From contig NZ_LN879430.1 in the NCBI RefSeq assembly GCF_900070325.1, forward strand, positions 174,501 to 238,500: a DNA stretch of 64,000 nt, written 5' to 3'. The notes below the pieces were generated by a model. The model searched no databases and was not told the DNA's origin. It saw nothing but the letters and a program-made list of their open reading frames with translations. Positions 43,846 through 53,169 of this stretch are shown here, piece after piece. The DNA is from Herbinix luporum (GTDB lineage: Bacteria; Bacillota; Clostridia; Lachnospirales; Lachnospiraceae). The translations under genes and the position numbers were made by a program. Numbering within the stretch: position 1 is the stretch's first letter; each line of letters starts with the position of its first letter.

Positions 43846-44040
43846 TGGATTATTGGGAAAAATGGAAGAGATAATGCTAGGAATAGGACAAGATTAAAAT
43901 GTCAATATGTTGCAATGACAAGGGCAAAAGGATTATTATGTCTTGCAATTCCTAAGAACCTAGTTACTGAGAAACAATGCCAAGAATTGAAGGACTTAGG
44001 CTGGAATATTGAAAAAGTGATAGAAAAAAGTAACTATTAG
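43846..44040 (+). pseudogene. C-terminal tail of a UvrD-like helicase
   Basis: In a frame different from hsdM, the sequence encodes about 64 residues ending at a TAG at 44038-44040. They include TRLKCQYVAMTRAKGLLCLAI, the last motif (motif VI region, VAMTRAKG) of superfamily I UvrD-type helicases. All upstream helicase domains are missing. The junction with hsdM lies near 43840-43846. Helicases of this kind occur in defence loci such as Gabija, but this fragment is too short to assign. Confidence 0.65.
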
Positions 44041-44160
44041 AGCTATACATTTAAGGATGTGTTTTTAGATAAACTTGAAACGTGTAATTGCTGTCAGTAG
44101 CTATACATTAATGCTGAAGTTATAATATCTATGTTGTCTATAGTTATCAATGTAATTATA

Positions 44161-44182
44161 AACACCCTAATGGGTGTTTTTT
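44161..44182 (+). terminator. Short intrinsic terminator
   Basis: AACACCC (44161-44167) and GGGTGTT (44172-44178) with a TAAT loop and a T run. Upstream, the 11-base word AGCTATACATT occurs at 44041 and again at 44099; I cannot tell whether this belongs to the IS end. Confidence 0.7.
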
Positions 44183-44287
44183 ATATTTGATAAATTAGGT
44201 TTATAAACCCTAGGCAAGGAGGTGATGCCTATGCTTGCGTTGGTACATGTATTCTAGCTTTAATAACAAACTAAAGGAGGAAAACAC

Positions 44288-45765
44288 ATGATCGGTATCG
44301 AGCAATACCAAAAAATCCAAGAATACAAAGAACTCGGACTTGCCCAGACCAAGACTGCTAAAGCGCTGGGGCTCACCTATACTTCTGTCAGTAAATACTG
44401 GAATATGAGCAAAGAGGATTATGCCAGGGAAGCTGAGCAGGAAAAGTATCATATGGATAATTATCGACAGTACATATTAGAGCAATTGAAAATATGCCCG
44501 CAAATCCGGGATACGAATATCTATCTCAAATTAATGGAAGATTTTCCTGATTTACAAGTTAAACGAGCTACTTTCTATCGCTATATGAAAGCTCTAAGGG
44601 AACAGCACGGGTATCAGCATACCAGTAAGCGGAAAATCTCACCACGTGAAGTCTCGCCACCAGGATATGAAGCGCAGGCTGATTTTGGTCAATATAAACT
44701 TAAAGATATGTATGGAAGAATTGTAAGGGTATATTTCTTTTGTATGGTTTTGAGTTATAGCAGAATGAAATTTGTTTGCTTTTCACCGGATCCCTTCACG
44801 ACCGAAACAGCCATAAAAGCTCATAACTATGCATTTCAATATTTTGGAGGAAGACCACAGACAATTCTATATGATCTTGATCGGGTCTATGTGGTTAGCG
44901 AAAATCTAGGTAATATTATATTTGTACCGGCCTTTGAAGAATATGTAAAGCGTATCGGCTACAGTGTTTCATTATGCAGGCCAAGAGATCCTCAGAGTAA
45001 AGGTAAGGTAGAAGAGGTCATTGGATATGTTAAGCAAAGTTTTCTGGAGGGGAGGGTATATACCGGAATTGACAGTCTTAACAGTGCAGCTCTTGCATGG
45101 TTGGATAGAGAAGGCAACGGGAGAGTTCATACTGTGACTAGAAAAGTGCCACGAGAAATGTTTATTGAAGAACAAAAACAGCTTTTTCATGTTAAACCAT
45201 ATTCAGAGGTATCAAGTACTGTAGCATCCTTTGATTCCAATGGAGTGGTCAGCTATAAAGGGAATCGTTATCAGATTGATGTCGGTGTGATGGATGCACA
45301 TCAACGTATACGTATTGAGGATGATGGTGAAATACTTCTATTTTATGATACTGATACTAATGAATTATTAGCTAAGTATCCAGTAACAGAAGATAAGATA
45401 CTGGACAGATATTCAAACCTGAAGGAAATAATAACAGAAACAGGGTTTCTTATACTCTTATAAAACAATATTTTGCAGACCATGAAATCGCTCAGGAATT
45501 TATACGGCGGATGGAACAAGAACAACCAAAATATTTTAATAGCCATTGCATTCGCTTAAATCGCATGACGAAGTTTTATTCGATGGAGCAAATGCTTGAT
45601 GGGATAAGATACTGTATTGAGACTGAACGCTGCAATGCCTATGAACTTTTGGCTTACATAATGTATAAGCATGGTGAGCAGATAGCGAAGAAGTTCTTAC
45701 CAAATCAGCAGTATTTCAACCATCTGACACGTAGCAAGGAGATAAGGAGGGAAATCGATGGCTGA
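44288..45765 (+). pseudogene. istA: IS21 transposase IstA, frameshifted
   Basis: The first frame (44288-45463) encodes 391 residues: an HTH domain (LAQTKTAKALGLTYTSVSKYW), the DDE integrase core with the first Asp in EAQADFGQYKL, the second near ILYDLDRVYV and Glu in SKGKVEEVIGYVK, and part of the C-terminal beta domain. It stops early. The remaining ~100 residues (LIKQYFADHEIAQEFIRRM onward to 45765) continue in another frame, the switch falling near 45440-45455 at GGGTTTC. Together they give the usual ~490-residue length. Sequencing error in the G/T run cannot be excluded. Confidence 0.85.
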
Positions 45766-46444
45766 TATAACTGAAATCCGCGAGTTGGCTAAGAAGCTAA
45801 ATCTATGGAATATTGCCAGGGGATATATTGATTTGAATGATGAGAAACTGTCCAACCTAGATTATCTTCAAATGATATTACAAAAAGAACTAGAGATACG
45901 AGCCAGACAAAAGCAGATCAAGCTAAGAAGGGCAAGCAAACTTCCCAACAAGGTATTTGAATTATCGAATTTAAACAAAGGTTTGGAATGGCAGATAAAA
46001 CAATTATCCCATTTGACATGGCTCAATGAAGAACAAAACGTTATTCTGCTTGGTAAATGCGGGACAGGCAAAACTAGTCTTGCAGTTCATCTTGGAGAAA
46101 CAGCGATCGGTAATGGACATAAAACTTACTATGCATCCATTGATACTTTTGTATCTATTGTAGAGAACAAAGATATAAACCCAAAAGCAGGTGCAACCTT
46201 CTCCTATATACGGGAATGTGACTTAATTATTATTGATGATGTCTTTTATGTGGAACCAACCAGGGCAGAACTGCAGGTTTTCTACCGGGCAGTTACCTTT
46301 CTTAATGAAACCAGAAGCATTATTTTTATAACCAATCGTGAACTGTCAGCATGGATAGATGCAGCTGAGGATAAGCATCTTTGCCAGACTTTATTGGACA
46401 GAATGACGGTCAATTGTCAAATTGTTCGTTTGACTGACAAGTAA
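45758..46444 (+). CDS. istB: IS21 helper ATPase IstB
   Basis: A 228-residue AAA+ ATPase related to DnaC that assembles on target DNA and directs IstA. Walker A is LLGKCGTGKTSLAVHL, Walker B LIIIDDVFYVEP, sensor FITNREL. The start overlaps the end of istA by eight bases, with a GGAGGG site before the ATG. The gene is intact although its partner is frameshifted. Confidence 0.92.
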   Translation: MADITEIRELAKKLNLWNIARGYIDLNDEKLSNLDYLQMILQKELEIRARQKQIKLRRASKLPNKVFELSNLNKGLEWQIKQLSHLTWLNEEQNVILLGKCGTGKTSLAVHLGETAIGNGHKTYYASIDTFVSIVENKDINPKAGATFSYIRECDLIIIDDVFYVEPTRAELQVFYRAVTFLNETRSIIFITNRELSAWIDAAEDKHLCQTLLDRMTVNCQIVRLTDK

Positions 46445-46640
46445 ATAAAAACACTCACTTCTTTTTTAATAGGGGCAAATACCTCGTTTGAAAACAATGC
46501 CGAAAAACGGCTTAAAATAGATGCAAAAAATCTCACGAAATCCTAAGATTAGCTTAACTTTTGAGATTATCTGCAGTTTATGCGGTAGGGGGGCTAAATC
46601 TCTACCACTTTTTGCCCCGGAAACGGGCGTGGGGTAACGC

Positions 46641-47225
46641 GTGAAAATTCGCGGTTTCAAACAGTGTCATGAAATATTCCGCAGGGTTCATTGGAATAAC
46701 CGAGGAAAGAAATCAATCGTATGGAGATGCGTCAGCAGATTGGAAAACACCGGTTTGTTTTGTACCGCTTCCACTATACTTGAAGATACGCTTAAAGAGA
46801 AAATTGTAGAGGCCATCAATGTAGCGGTCAGCGGAAAAAACTCTTTTTTGGCCATACTGAAGAAGAATATTGAAACCGTATTAAGCGAGGATTTGGATGA
46901 GAGTACAGCAGATATTGATAAAAGGCTGGAAGAACTCCAAACCGAGTTGATCCAAAAAGCAAATTCAAAGGAAGCATACGATAATATTGTCAACGAAATT
47001 TACCGCTTACGGGACTTAAGGCAAGAAACACTTTCAAGAAACGCTCTTCGCCAAGATAAGCGGGATCGGATTGCTGAAATGACGGACTTCCTTAACACGC
47101 AAACCGGTGATATTACGGAGTTCGATGATAAACTGGTCAGAAAACTAGTTGAAAAAGCGATTGTATATGATGACAGGTTAATGGTAGAGTTTAAGTCGGG
47201 GTTAGAAATTAATGTGCATCCATAG
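46641..47225 (+). pseudogene. 3' part of a large serine recombinase gene
   Basis: The frame from a GTG at 46641 encodes 194 residues. After a short non-homologous lead it matches the recombinase zinc-ribbon region (FRRVHWNNRGKKSIVWRC, with a later Cys), followed by the coiled coil (about 75-150) and the C-terminal tail typical of integrases of integrative elements. The catalytic resolvase domain is absent, so it cannot recombine. The 195 bases upstream hold a GC-richer patch (about 46590-46645) unlike the neighbours and no gene that I can identify. This is a relic of a departed or decayed integrative element. Confidence 0.75.
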
Positions 47226-47323
47226 TTGTAAACTATGACAAAGAATAAATATTAGATATTACTTATGACTACGATTTTTGTGATAATATTTTTTAAGTAG
47301 ACTAAGATGAAAGGAAGAAAGTT

Positions 47324-49600
47324 ATGAAAACATCTGTTATAGGTTACCCAAGAATTGGAACTTTAAGAGAGTTAAAATTTGCGGTAGAGAAATATTTAAG
47401 AAAAGAACTGACGAAAGAAGAACTGCAGGCTATAGCCTCTAAGTTGAGAGAAGAACATTGGAAAGCTCAAAAAAACAACGGAATTGATTTTATAACTTCA
47501 AATGATTTCTCATTTTATGATAATCTATTGGATACTGCCGTTTTATTGAATATCGTCCCAAATCGATACAGGCAACTCAAATTGGATGCCTTAGACGAGT
47601 ATTTTGCTATGGCGAGAGGCTATCAGGGAGATAAGGGTGATGTAAAGGCTTTGCCCATGAAAAAATGGTTTAATACAAATTACCATTATATAGTGCCTGA
47701 AATTGATGACGATACCGAATTTTTACTTGTAGGGACAAAGCCATTTGATGAGTATGTGGAAGCAAAAAATTGCGGAATTGAAACAAAGAGTGCTATTATT
47801 GGAGCTTTCACCTTTTTAAAGCTTGTTAAATTTGCAGGTAAAAGAACGGTTGAGGATTCCATAACTGATGTTGTTCGTTCATATTCAGATATTCTAAATA
47901 AATTTAGTGTTTTGGGTGCCAGGTGGGTTCAGTTTGACGAGCCAGCCCTTTGTATGGATTTATCTGAAGAGGATATAGTTCTTTTTAGCAAAATTTACGA
48001 GAGAATTCTTTCAGAAAAGAAAAATACGAAGGTGCTCTTGCAAACTTATTTTGGTGATATAAGAGATTGTTATAATAGAGTTGTTGCTATGCCGTTTGAC
48101 GGAATCGGTCTTGATTTTGTCGAAGGGAAAAAGACGTTGGAACTTGTGAGGAGATTCGGATTTCCGGAGGATAAAACGCTTTTTGCAGGCGTTGTCAATG
48201 GAAAGAACATTTGGCGAAACAACTATTCTAATACTGTGAACTTGATCAGAGAATTGGGTGAATACTGCAAGGAGATTGTATTAAGTACATCCTGTTCTCT
48301 TATTCATGTCCCATATACTCTAAAAAATGAGAGCAGCCTTTCTCAGGATTATAAAAAATATCTTGCTTTTGCTGAGGAAAAGTTAATGGAATTGTCAGAA
48401 CTGAAAAAAATACTATCATGCAGCGATCCTGCTTCAACGGAGGAATATGTTGATAATCAAAAGCTTTTTAATTTACCAAGGAATTGTGAAAATACAGCTG
48501 TTCAGTCAGCTGTTTCCGGGCTATCAAAAGATGATTTTATCCGGTATCCTGATTCTGGAGAACGCGAAAAAATCCAAAAAGCAGTATTCAATTTACCACT
48601 ACTTCCCACAACTACAATTGGTTCGCTTCCACAGACAGCAGAAGTGAAAGAGAACCGTTCCAATTATAAAAAAGGGAAGATTACATTTGAACAATATGTA
48701 ACGTTTATCAAAGGAAAAATTGCTGAATGGATTGCCTTGCAAGAAAAAATAGGTCTTGACGTGCTGGTTCATGGGGAATTTGAACGAAACGACATGGTTG
48801 AGTATTTTGGTGAAAACCTTGATGGGTTTTTGATCACGGAAAAGGGGTGGGTACAGTCTTATGGTACAAGATGTGTGAAACCTCCCATAATATGGGGCGA
48901 TATTTCCCGCTCAAAACCAATAACTGTTGATTATTCTTTGTATGCACAGTCACTTACATCAAAATGCGTAAAAGGGATGCTAACCGGTCCGGTAACAATT
49001 TTAAACTGGTCCTTTCCCCGGGAAGACATTTCATTGAAGGATTGTGCATTCCAGATTGCTCTTGCTATTAAGGATGAAGTTCTTGAGCTTGAAGCAAACG
49101 GGATAAAAATTATTCAAATTGACGAAGCTGCTCTTAGGGAAAAACTGCCTCTAAGAAAAAGCGATTGGCACAGCGAATATCTTGATTGGGCAATCCCTGC
49201 TTTCAGGCTTGTTCATAGCGGCGTAAAACCTGAAACACAAATACACACTCATATGTGTTACAGTGAATTCGCGGATATTATAAAGGATATCGAGAATATG
49301 GACGCAGATGTAATTACTTTTGAAGCAGCACGTTCAGATTTGAGTATCGTTGACACACTAAGTGAATGTGGATTTAAGACGCAAGTAGGACCTGGTGTTT
49401 ATGATATCCATTCACCAAGAATTCCTGGCATTCAGGAAATTAAGAAAGCACTGATTAAAATGCTTGAAAAAATACCTAAGGAGAAGCTGTGGGTTAATCC
49501 TGACTGCGGGCTTAAAACAAGGGAAAAAGCAGAAACTGTTGCCAGTCTTGAAAATTTGGTTATTGCAGCAAAAGAAATTAGAAGGAGTTTGTCAGTATGA
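47324..49600 (+). CDS. metE: Cobalamin-independent methionine synthase
   Basis: A 758-residue enzyme that methylates homocysteine from methyl-tetrahydrofolate polyglutamate. The N-terminal barrel starts MKTSVIGYPRIGTLRELKFAVEKY in pieces and the C-terminal barrel holds the zinc ligands: His and Cys in IHTHMCYSEF, Glu in ITFEAARSD and Cys in WVNPDCGLKTR. metF overlaps its stop by four bases, so methyl-group supply and use are coupled. I see no S-box or T-box in the 98 bases upstream. It lies between two decayed mobile regions. Confidence 0.97.
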   Translation: MKTSVIGYPRIGTLRELKFAVEKYLRKELTKEELQAIASKLREEHWKAQKNNGIDFITSNDFSFYDNLLDTAVLLNIVPNRYRQLKLDALDEYFAMARGYQGDKGDVKALPMKKWFNTNYHYIVPEIDDDTEFLLVGTKPFDEYVEAKNCGIETKSAIIGAFTFLKLVKFAGKRTVEDSITDVVRSYSDILNKFSVLGARWVQFDEPALCMDLSEEDIVLFSKIYERILSEKKNTKVLLQTYFGDIRDCYNRVVAMPFDGIGLDFVEGKKTLELVRRFGFPEDKTLFAGVVNGKNIWRNNYSNTVNLIRELGEYCKEIVLSTSCSLIHVPYTLKNESSLSQDYKKYLAFAEEKLMELSELKKILSCSDPASTEEYVDNQKLFNLPRNCENTAVQSAVSGLSKDDFIRYPDSGEREKIQKAVFNLPLLPTTTIGSLPQTAEVKENRSNYKKGKITFEQYVTFIKGKIAEWIALQEKIGLDVLVHGEFERNDMVEYFGENLDGFLITEKGWVQSYGTRCVKPPIIWGDISRSKPITVDYSLYAQSLTSKCVKGMLTGPVTILNWSFPREDISLKDCAFQIALAIKDEVLELEANGIKIIQIDEAALREKLPLRKSDWHSEYLDWAIPAFRLVHSGVKPETQIHTHMCYSEFADIIKDIENMDADVITFEAARSDLSIVDTLSECGFKTQVGPGVYDIHSPRIPGIQEIKKALIKMLEKIPKEKLWVNPDCGLKTREKAETVASLENLVIAAKEIRRSLSV

Positions 49601-50460
49601 AAATATGTGAATTGTTTCAAATGAAAAAGGTTTTTTCATTTGAAGTATTTCCTCCTAGAAGAATAGACTCTGTCAATATAATTTATGATACGATTGAAAA
49701 ATTGAAAGGCCTTAACCCAGATTTTATTAGCGTTACATATAGTGCGGGAGGAAGCGAGAGCAACGCCGATACATTTAAAATAGCCTCTGCCATTAAAAAT
49801 AATTATGGTATCGAAAGTGTTGCCCATCTTCCTTCCATAAACCATACAAAAGTTGAAGTGCTAAAAATCCTGGAAGACTTAAGAACTGCTGGAATTGAGA
49901 ATATTCTCGCACTGAGAGGGGATGTTAATCCTAGTTTTAGTCCGAAGAATGATTTTAAATTTGCTAGCGACTTGATTTCATTTATAAAAGAACATGGAGA
50001 TTTTAATATAATAGCGGCTTGTTATCCGGAAGGCCATTTTGAAAGTCCTTCAATAATTGATGATATCCGCAATCTAAAACGCAAAGTGGATGCAGGCGCA
50101 AATCAACTGATAACACAGTTGTTCTTTGATAATAATTGTTTTTATTCATTCAGGGAACGGGCTGCTATTGCAGGTATCAACATTCCTATTGAGGCGGGTA
50201 TTATGCCCGTTGTGAACAAGAAGCAGATTGAAAGAATAGTTGCCCTTTGCAGAGTAAACCTCCCTAAAAAATTCCTCGCTATTATGAATAGATATGAGAA
50301 CAATCCGGAAGCCTTAAGAGATGCTGGAATTGCCTATGCTGTTGACCAGATAATTGATTTGATAGCACAGGGAGTCGATGGAATACACCTATACACAATG
50401 AACAATCCATACATTGCTCATAGAATATATGAAGCAATAAATACGTTGCTTGTTGCATGA
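49597..50460 (+). CDS. metF: Methylenetetrahydrofolate reductase
   Basis: A 287-residue flavin-dependent barrel enzyme making 5-methyl-THF, the methyl donor of MetE. Motifs include FSFEVFPPR near the N-terminus, ILALRGDVNP, CYPEGHFESPS and AGANQLITQLFFDN. The ATG overlaps the metE stop (ATGA). A terminator follows and separates it from the convergent LysR gene. Length is typical for bacterial MetF. Confidence 0.96.
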   Translation: MKICELFQMKKVFSFEVFPPRRIDSVNIIYDTIEKLKGLNPDFISVTYSAGGSESNADTFKIASAIKNNYGIESVAHLPSINHTKVEVLKILEDLRTAGIENILALRGDVNPSFSPKNDFKFASDLISFIKEHGDFNIIAACYPEGHFESPSIIDDIRNLKRKVDAGANQLITQLFFDNNCFYSFRERAAIAGINIPIEAGIMPVVNKKQIERIVALCRVNLPKKFLAIMNRYENNPEALRDAGIAYAVDQIIDLIAQGVDGIHLYTMNNPYIAHRIYEAINTLLVA

Positions 50461-50463
50461 ATG

Positions 50464-50493
50464 ATGCCTCTGCTTAATTGGAAGCAGAGGCAT
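50464..50493. terminator. Terminator between metF and the LysR gene
   Basis: Perfect arms ATGCCTCTGCTT (50464-50475) and AAGCAGAGGCAT (50482-50493) with a six-base loop; the following T run is interrupted (TTATATT). Confidence 0.8.
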
Positions 50494-51420
50494 TTATATT
50501 GACTCTATACTATATCCATATTCGCAAATCCACTTTTTTAATTTTGAAATATACTCAATGGCCAATGGACTGAGATGAGTCTTTTCGTTTGCAATCCAGC
50601 CAATACGCATTCGTTCATCTGTTATAAGTGGCACGGAAATAATATTATTCCCGTTGAGATCCCTGCTCAAAACACCTGAGCAGATGGTGTATCCGTTTAA
50701 CCCTATCAGTAAGTTGAAAAGAGTGGCACGGTCGCTGACATAAATTGTTTTCTTTCTGGGAATAGTACTAAGGAGTTCTTCTGAAAAATAAAAAGAATTA
50801 TAGGTTCCTTGTTCGAAAGCAAGAAACGGGTAATTATTTAAGTCTTCCAGAGTAACTGTTTCATTCTTGGCGAGAGGATGCTTCGAGCTGATAAAAACGT
50901 GAGGATCAGCTTCAAAAAGAAGATTAAATACCAAATGGTTCTCCTTTAGTATTTTATTAAGGACTTTCTCATTAAAATTACTTAAATATATAATTCCGAG
51001 CTCACTTCGTAGATTTTTCACATCTTCAATAATTTCGTACGTTCTTGTCTCACGAAGGGTAAATTCATATTCATCAATATCCAAATCCAAAAGCAATTCA
51101 ACAAATGCGTTGACAGCAAAAGCATAATGTTGGGTAGATATTGAGCAAAGTTTTTTCGAAGGTTTCTTTCCCATATATCGCTGTTCCATAAGTTCCGTTT
51201 GTTCTATGATCTGTCGTGCATAAGAGAGAAATTCAGCGCCATCATCTGACAAAGAAATCCCTTTTGCTGTGCGGTAAAATATTTCTATCCCAAGTTCTTT
51301 TTCAAGATCTTTAACAGCCGCTGAAAGACTAGGCTGTGTAATAAATAGTTGTTTGGCGGCTTCGGTAATTGAACCACATTCGACGATTTTAATAATATAT
51401 TTTAGTTGTTGGAGTGTCAT
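50494..51420 (-). CDS. LysR-family transcriptional regulator
   Basis: A 308-residue regulator: N-terminal winged HTH (LQQLKYIIKIVECGSITEAA, FITQPSLSAAVKDLEKELG) and a periplasmic-binding-like effector domain (about 95-300). The frame is open for 39 codons upstream, but ATG 51420 gives the standard start and has AAGGTGAT before it; the longer version would cover its own promoter. It is convergent with metEF and divergent from the ymfI-type gene. Control of metEF, like MetR, is plausible but unproven. Confidence 0.92.
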   Translation of the reverse strand: MTLQQLKYIIKIVECGSITEAAKQLFITQPSLSAAVKDLEKELGIEIFYRTAKGISLSDDGAEFLSYARQIIEQTELMEQRYMGKKPSKKLCSISTQHYAFAVNAFVELLLDLDIDEYEFTLRETRTYEIIEDVKNLRSELGIIYLSNFNEKVLNKILKENHLVFNLLFEADPHVFISSKHPLAKNETVTLEDLNNYPFLAFEQGTYNSFYFSEELLSTIPRKKTIYVSDRATLFNLLIGLNGYTICSGVLSRDLNGNNIISVPLITDERMRIGWIANEKTHLSPLAIEYISKLKKWICEYGYSIESI

Positions 51421-51445
51421 AGCATCACCTTGCCATAGTTTTTTT

Positions 51446-51479
51446 CTATAATTATATGCTATAATTGTATTATAGTCAA
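51446..51479 (-). promoter_or_regulatory. Sigma-A promoter and dyad operator of the LysR gene
   Basis: On the minus strand TTGACT (51479-51474) and TATAAT (51456-51451) are exactly 17 bases apart. A dyad CTATAAT-TGT-ATTATAG (51459-51475) fills the spacer, and a further CTATAAT lies at 51446-51452. This fits an autoregulatory LysR site. Confidence 0.75.
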
Positions 51480-51578
51480 TGGCACTTGATAGTTTAGTAT
51501 CTTTGGATAAGATATGCCTAATGGTAAAACAGAGCATAATTTGCAGTGTTATAGTACGGGAGGGGAAAAGGATTATCT

Positions 51579-52313
51579 ATGAAAAAAACTGTTTTAATTA
51601 CAGGAGCTTCAAGAGGAATTGGAAGGGAAATAGCAAAGCTCTTTGCCGCTAATGATTATAATGTTGCAATTAATTATTTCAAAAGTGAAGAAGAGGCAGA
51701 AAAATTGTATCTTCATCTGCGTGATGAAGGATATAGTGTTATTAAAGTACAGGGGGATGTAAGTAACAGAATTCAGGTCGATAGTATGATGAATATAATA
51801 TATAATCGTTTCGGCGATATTGATGTTCTAGTAAATAATGCCGGAGTTGCACAACAAAAACTATTTACTGATATATCTGAGGATGATTGGGATTGGATGT
51901 TTAATGTTAATATTAAAGGGATGTTTAATTGCTGCCAAGCTGTATTACCAAAGATGATAAATAATAAGCGGGGAAAAATAATAAATATTTCGTCAATATG
52001 GGGATTAACAGGTTCCTCGTGTGAAGTACACTATTCTGCGTCCAAGGCCGCTGTTATCGAATTTACCAAAGCATTAGCAAAAGAAGTGGGTCCCTCAAAT
52101 ATTCAGGTAAATTGTGTTGCTCCAGGTATTATTAAAACGGATATGATTACACATTTAAACACATCGATAATAGAAAAATTAAAAAGCGACACACCATTAG
52201 GGATATTAGGTACACCTAGAGATATAGCCGAAGTGGTTTTGTTTCTTGCATCAAGCAAGGCAGATTTTATTACGGGACAAATAATTAGCCCTAATGGTGG
52301 ATTTGTGATTTAG
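51579..52313 (+). CDS. ymfI: SDR reductase, elongation factor P 5-aminopentanone reductase type
   Basis: A 244-residue short-chain dehydrogenase. The NAD(P) site is LITGASRGIGREIA, then VNNAGVAQQKLF, and the catalytic Ser-Tyr-Lys set in ISSIWG and YSASKAAVIEF. The C-terminus ADFITGQIISPNGGFVI and the QQKLFTDISEDDW stretch are typical of the YmfI group, which reduces 5-aminopentanone on EF-P in Firmicutes. A GGGAGGGG site precedes the ATG. It is divergent from the LysR gene and may be its target. General SDR membership is certain, the specific role likely. Confidence 0.8.
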   Translation: MKKTVLITGASRGIGREIAKLFAANDYNVAINYFKSEEEAEKLYLHLRDEGYSVIKVQGDVSNRIQVDSMMNIIYNRFGDIDVLVNNAGVAQQKLFTDISEDDWDWMFNVNIKGMFNCCQAVLPKMINNKRGKIINISSIWGLTGSSCEVHYSASKAAVIEFTKALAKEVGPSNIQVNCVAPGIIKTDMITHLNTSIIEKLKSDTPLGILGTPRDIAEVVLFLASSKADFITGQIISPNGGFVI

Positions 52314-52343
52314 ATATTTTATCTGATTCACATTTTAATTATT

Positions 52344-52593
52344 GATATGTTCCCACGTACAGTGCTTTCTCAAAAATGACCGAAAAACCATTGACATGTT
52401 CCCACGTACAGATGCTATAAAAAATGCCCCACAGACATCAATTCCATCAACTCGATCCATGTTGAGACGATCACTTTGATAACGAGGATTTAAAATGGGG
52501 GTCCGGAGAGGCTTGATATAAGCCTTTTGTGTATTTTTATGTTTGAAATCGAAGGGTGAAAAAAGTGTCTTTTTTACTTTGAGGGAACATATC
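52344..52593. repeat. Repeat copy A: 250-bp IS-end-like unit with terminal inverted repeats
   Basis: The unit is bounded by GATATGTTCCC (52344-52354) and its exact inverse GGGAACATATC (52583-52593). ATGTTCCCACGTACAG occurs twice in direct order at 52347-52362 and 52396-52411, 49 bases apart. Parts of it recur at 54117 (copy B) and 58451 (copy C). No transposase is inside, so it resembles a MITE or a collapsed insertion sequence. No gene is visible in it. Confidence 0.65.
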
Positions 52594-52610
52594 GAAAAAG
52601 ACTCAAAACC

Positions 52611-52700
52611 TTGCGAGTGGTCAATATAGATATCAGAGGTTTGTGAGTGGTCGATTTAGATATTTTTTGAAAAAATTGAGGTTGTGTGGTCAGTATTGAC
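52611..52700 (+). repeat. Three GTGGTC-containing repeats, possible IS21-type end
   Basis: TTGCGAGTGGTCAATATAGA (52611), TTGTGAGTGGTCGATTTAGA (52641) and TTGTGTGGTCAGTATTGA (52682) are related units spaced about 30 and 41 bases apart. Serial repeats with a GTGGTC core are a feature of IS21-family termini as I recall them. The 700-base stretch from 52314 to 53013 holds no intact gene. Confidence 0.45.
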
Positions 52701-52875
52701 TTTTTAGGTTGAGTTGATAAAATAGTTGTGTAATAGGCTAACCAACATGACTGAAATATGCTCGTATGTTTATTAACCATTATGCTGGTTGGTAAGTTGA
52801 GTTAGGTCTATATGGAGATTAAGTAGTTCGATAAATTTAAAGCATAGCTAAATTATGTTTTGCGAGGTGAGCAGT

Positions 52876-53169
52876 ATGAAAAAAGAAAGAGAATATTACG
52901 AAGCATACGATGATAGATATAAACAAGTTCAGCTTTTCTCAATCCTTTGAAGTTTTTGATTGCTTGACACAAGAGTTATCTGACAAATTTGATTTATTTA
53001 TGCCATAGCAGTATTGCATATGTTGGTTTTAGATAAAGACAGAAAATCATTTTATCAATTTAAAGAAAATGGTATTGCACTAATATGCACAATCGGGGAT
53101 GGTAAGAAAGAGTGGCATTCAAACATAGAAGATGCTCTGAAAGTTGAATTTGATGGAGGTGGTAATGCT
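52876..53169 (+). pseudogene. Fragments of broken genes, including a methyltransferase-like N-terminus
   Basis: A frame with a GAGGTGAG site starts at 52876 and gives MKKEREYYEAYDDRYKQVQ, like the N-terminus of a class I SAM methyltransferase, but stops after 24 codons. A second frame ([23 protein letters not shown]) stops at 53008. A third continues from about 52993 ([20 protein letters not shown]) straight into the next gene without a stop. The pieces look like remains of one or two genes joined by deletion and frameshift. Confidence 0.5.

Larger units (their letters stand above)
44288..46444 (+). mobile_element. IS21-family insertion sequence (coding part)
   Basis: The istA and istB genes overlap as in all IS21 elements. 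The ends lie outside the coding region, but I could not find convincing terminal repeats; the true limits are probably within 44041-44287 and 46445-46640. The transposase is frameshifted, so this copy is probably immobile. It sits between the hsdM/helicase relic and a recombinase relic. Confidence 0.85.

Noticed and set aside
44041..44110. Repeated word AGCTATACATT as the left terminal repeat of the IS21 element
   Set aside because: No matching inverse was found on the right side after istB, so the element ends were left undefined.
47226..47323. SAM or T-box riboswitch before metE
   Set aside because: The gap is under 100 bases and shows none of the conserved stems, S-box core or T-box sequence.
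52344..52700. CRISPR array suggested by serial repeats
   Set aside because: Repeats are few, of unequal spacing and sequence, and no cas gene is present.
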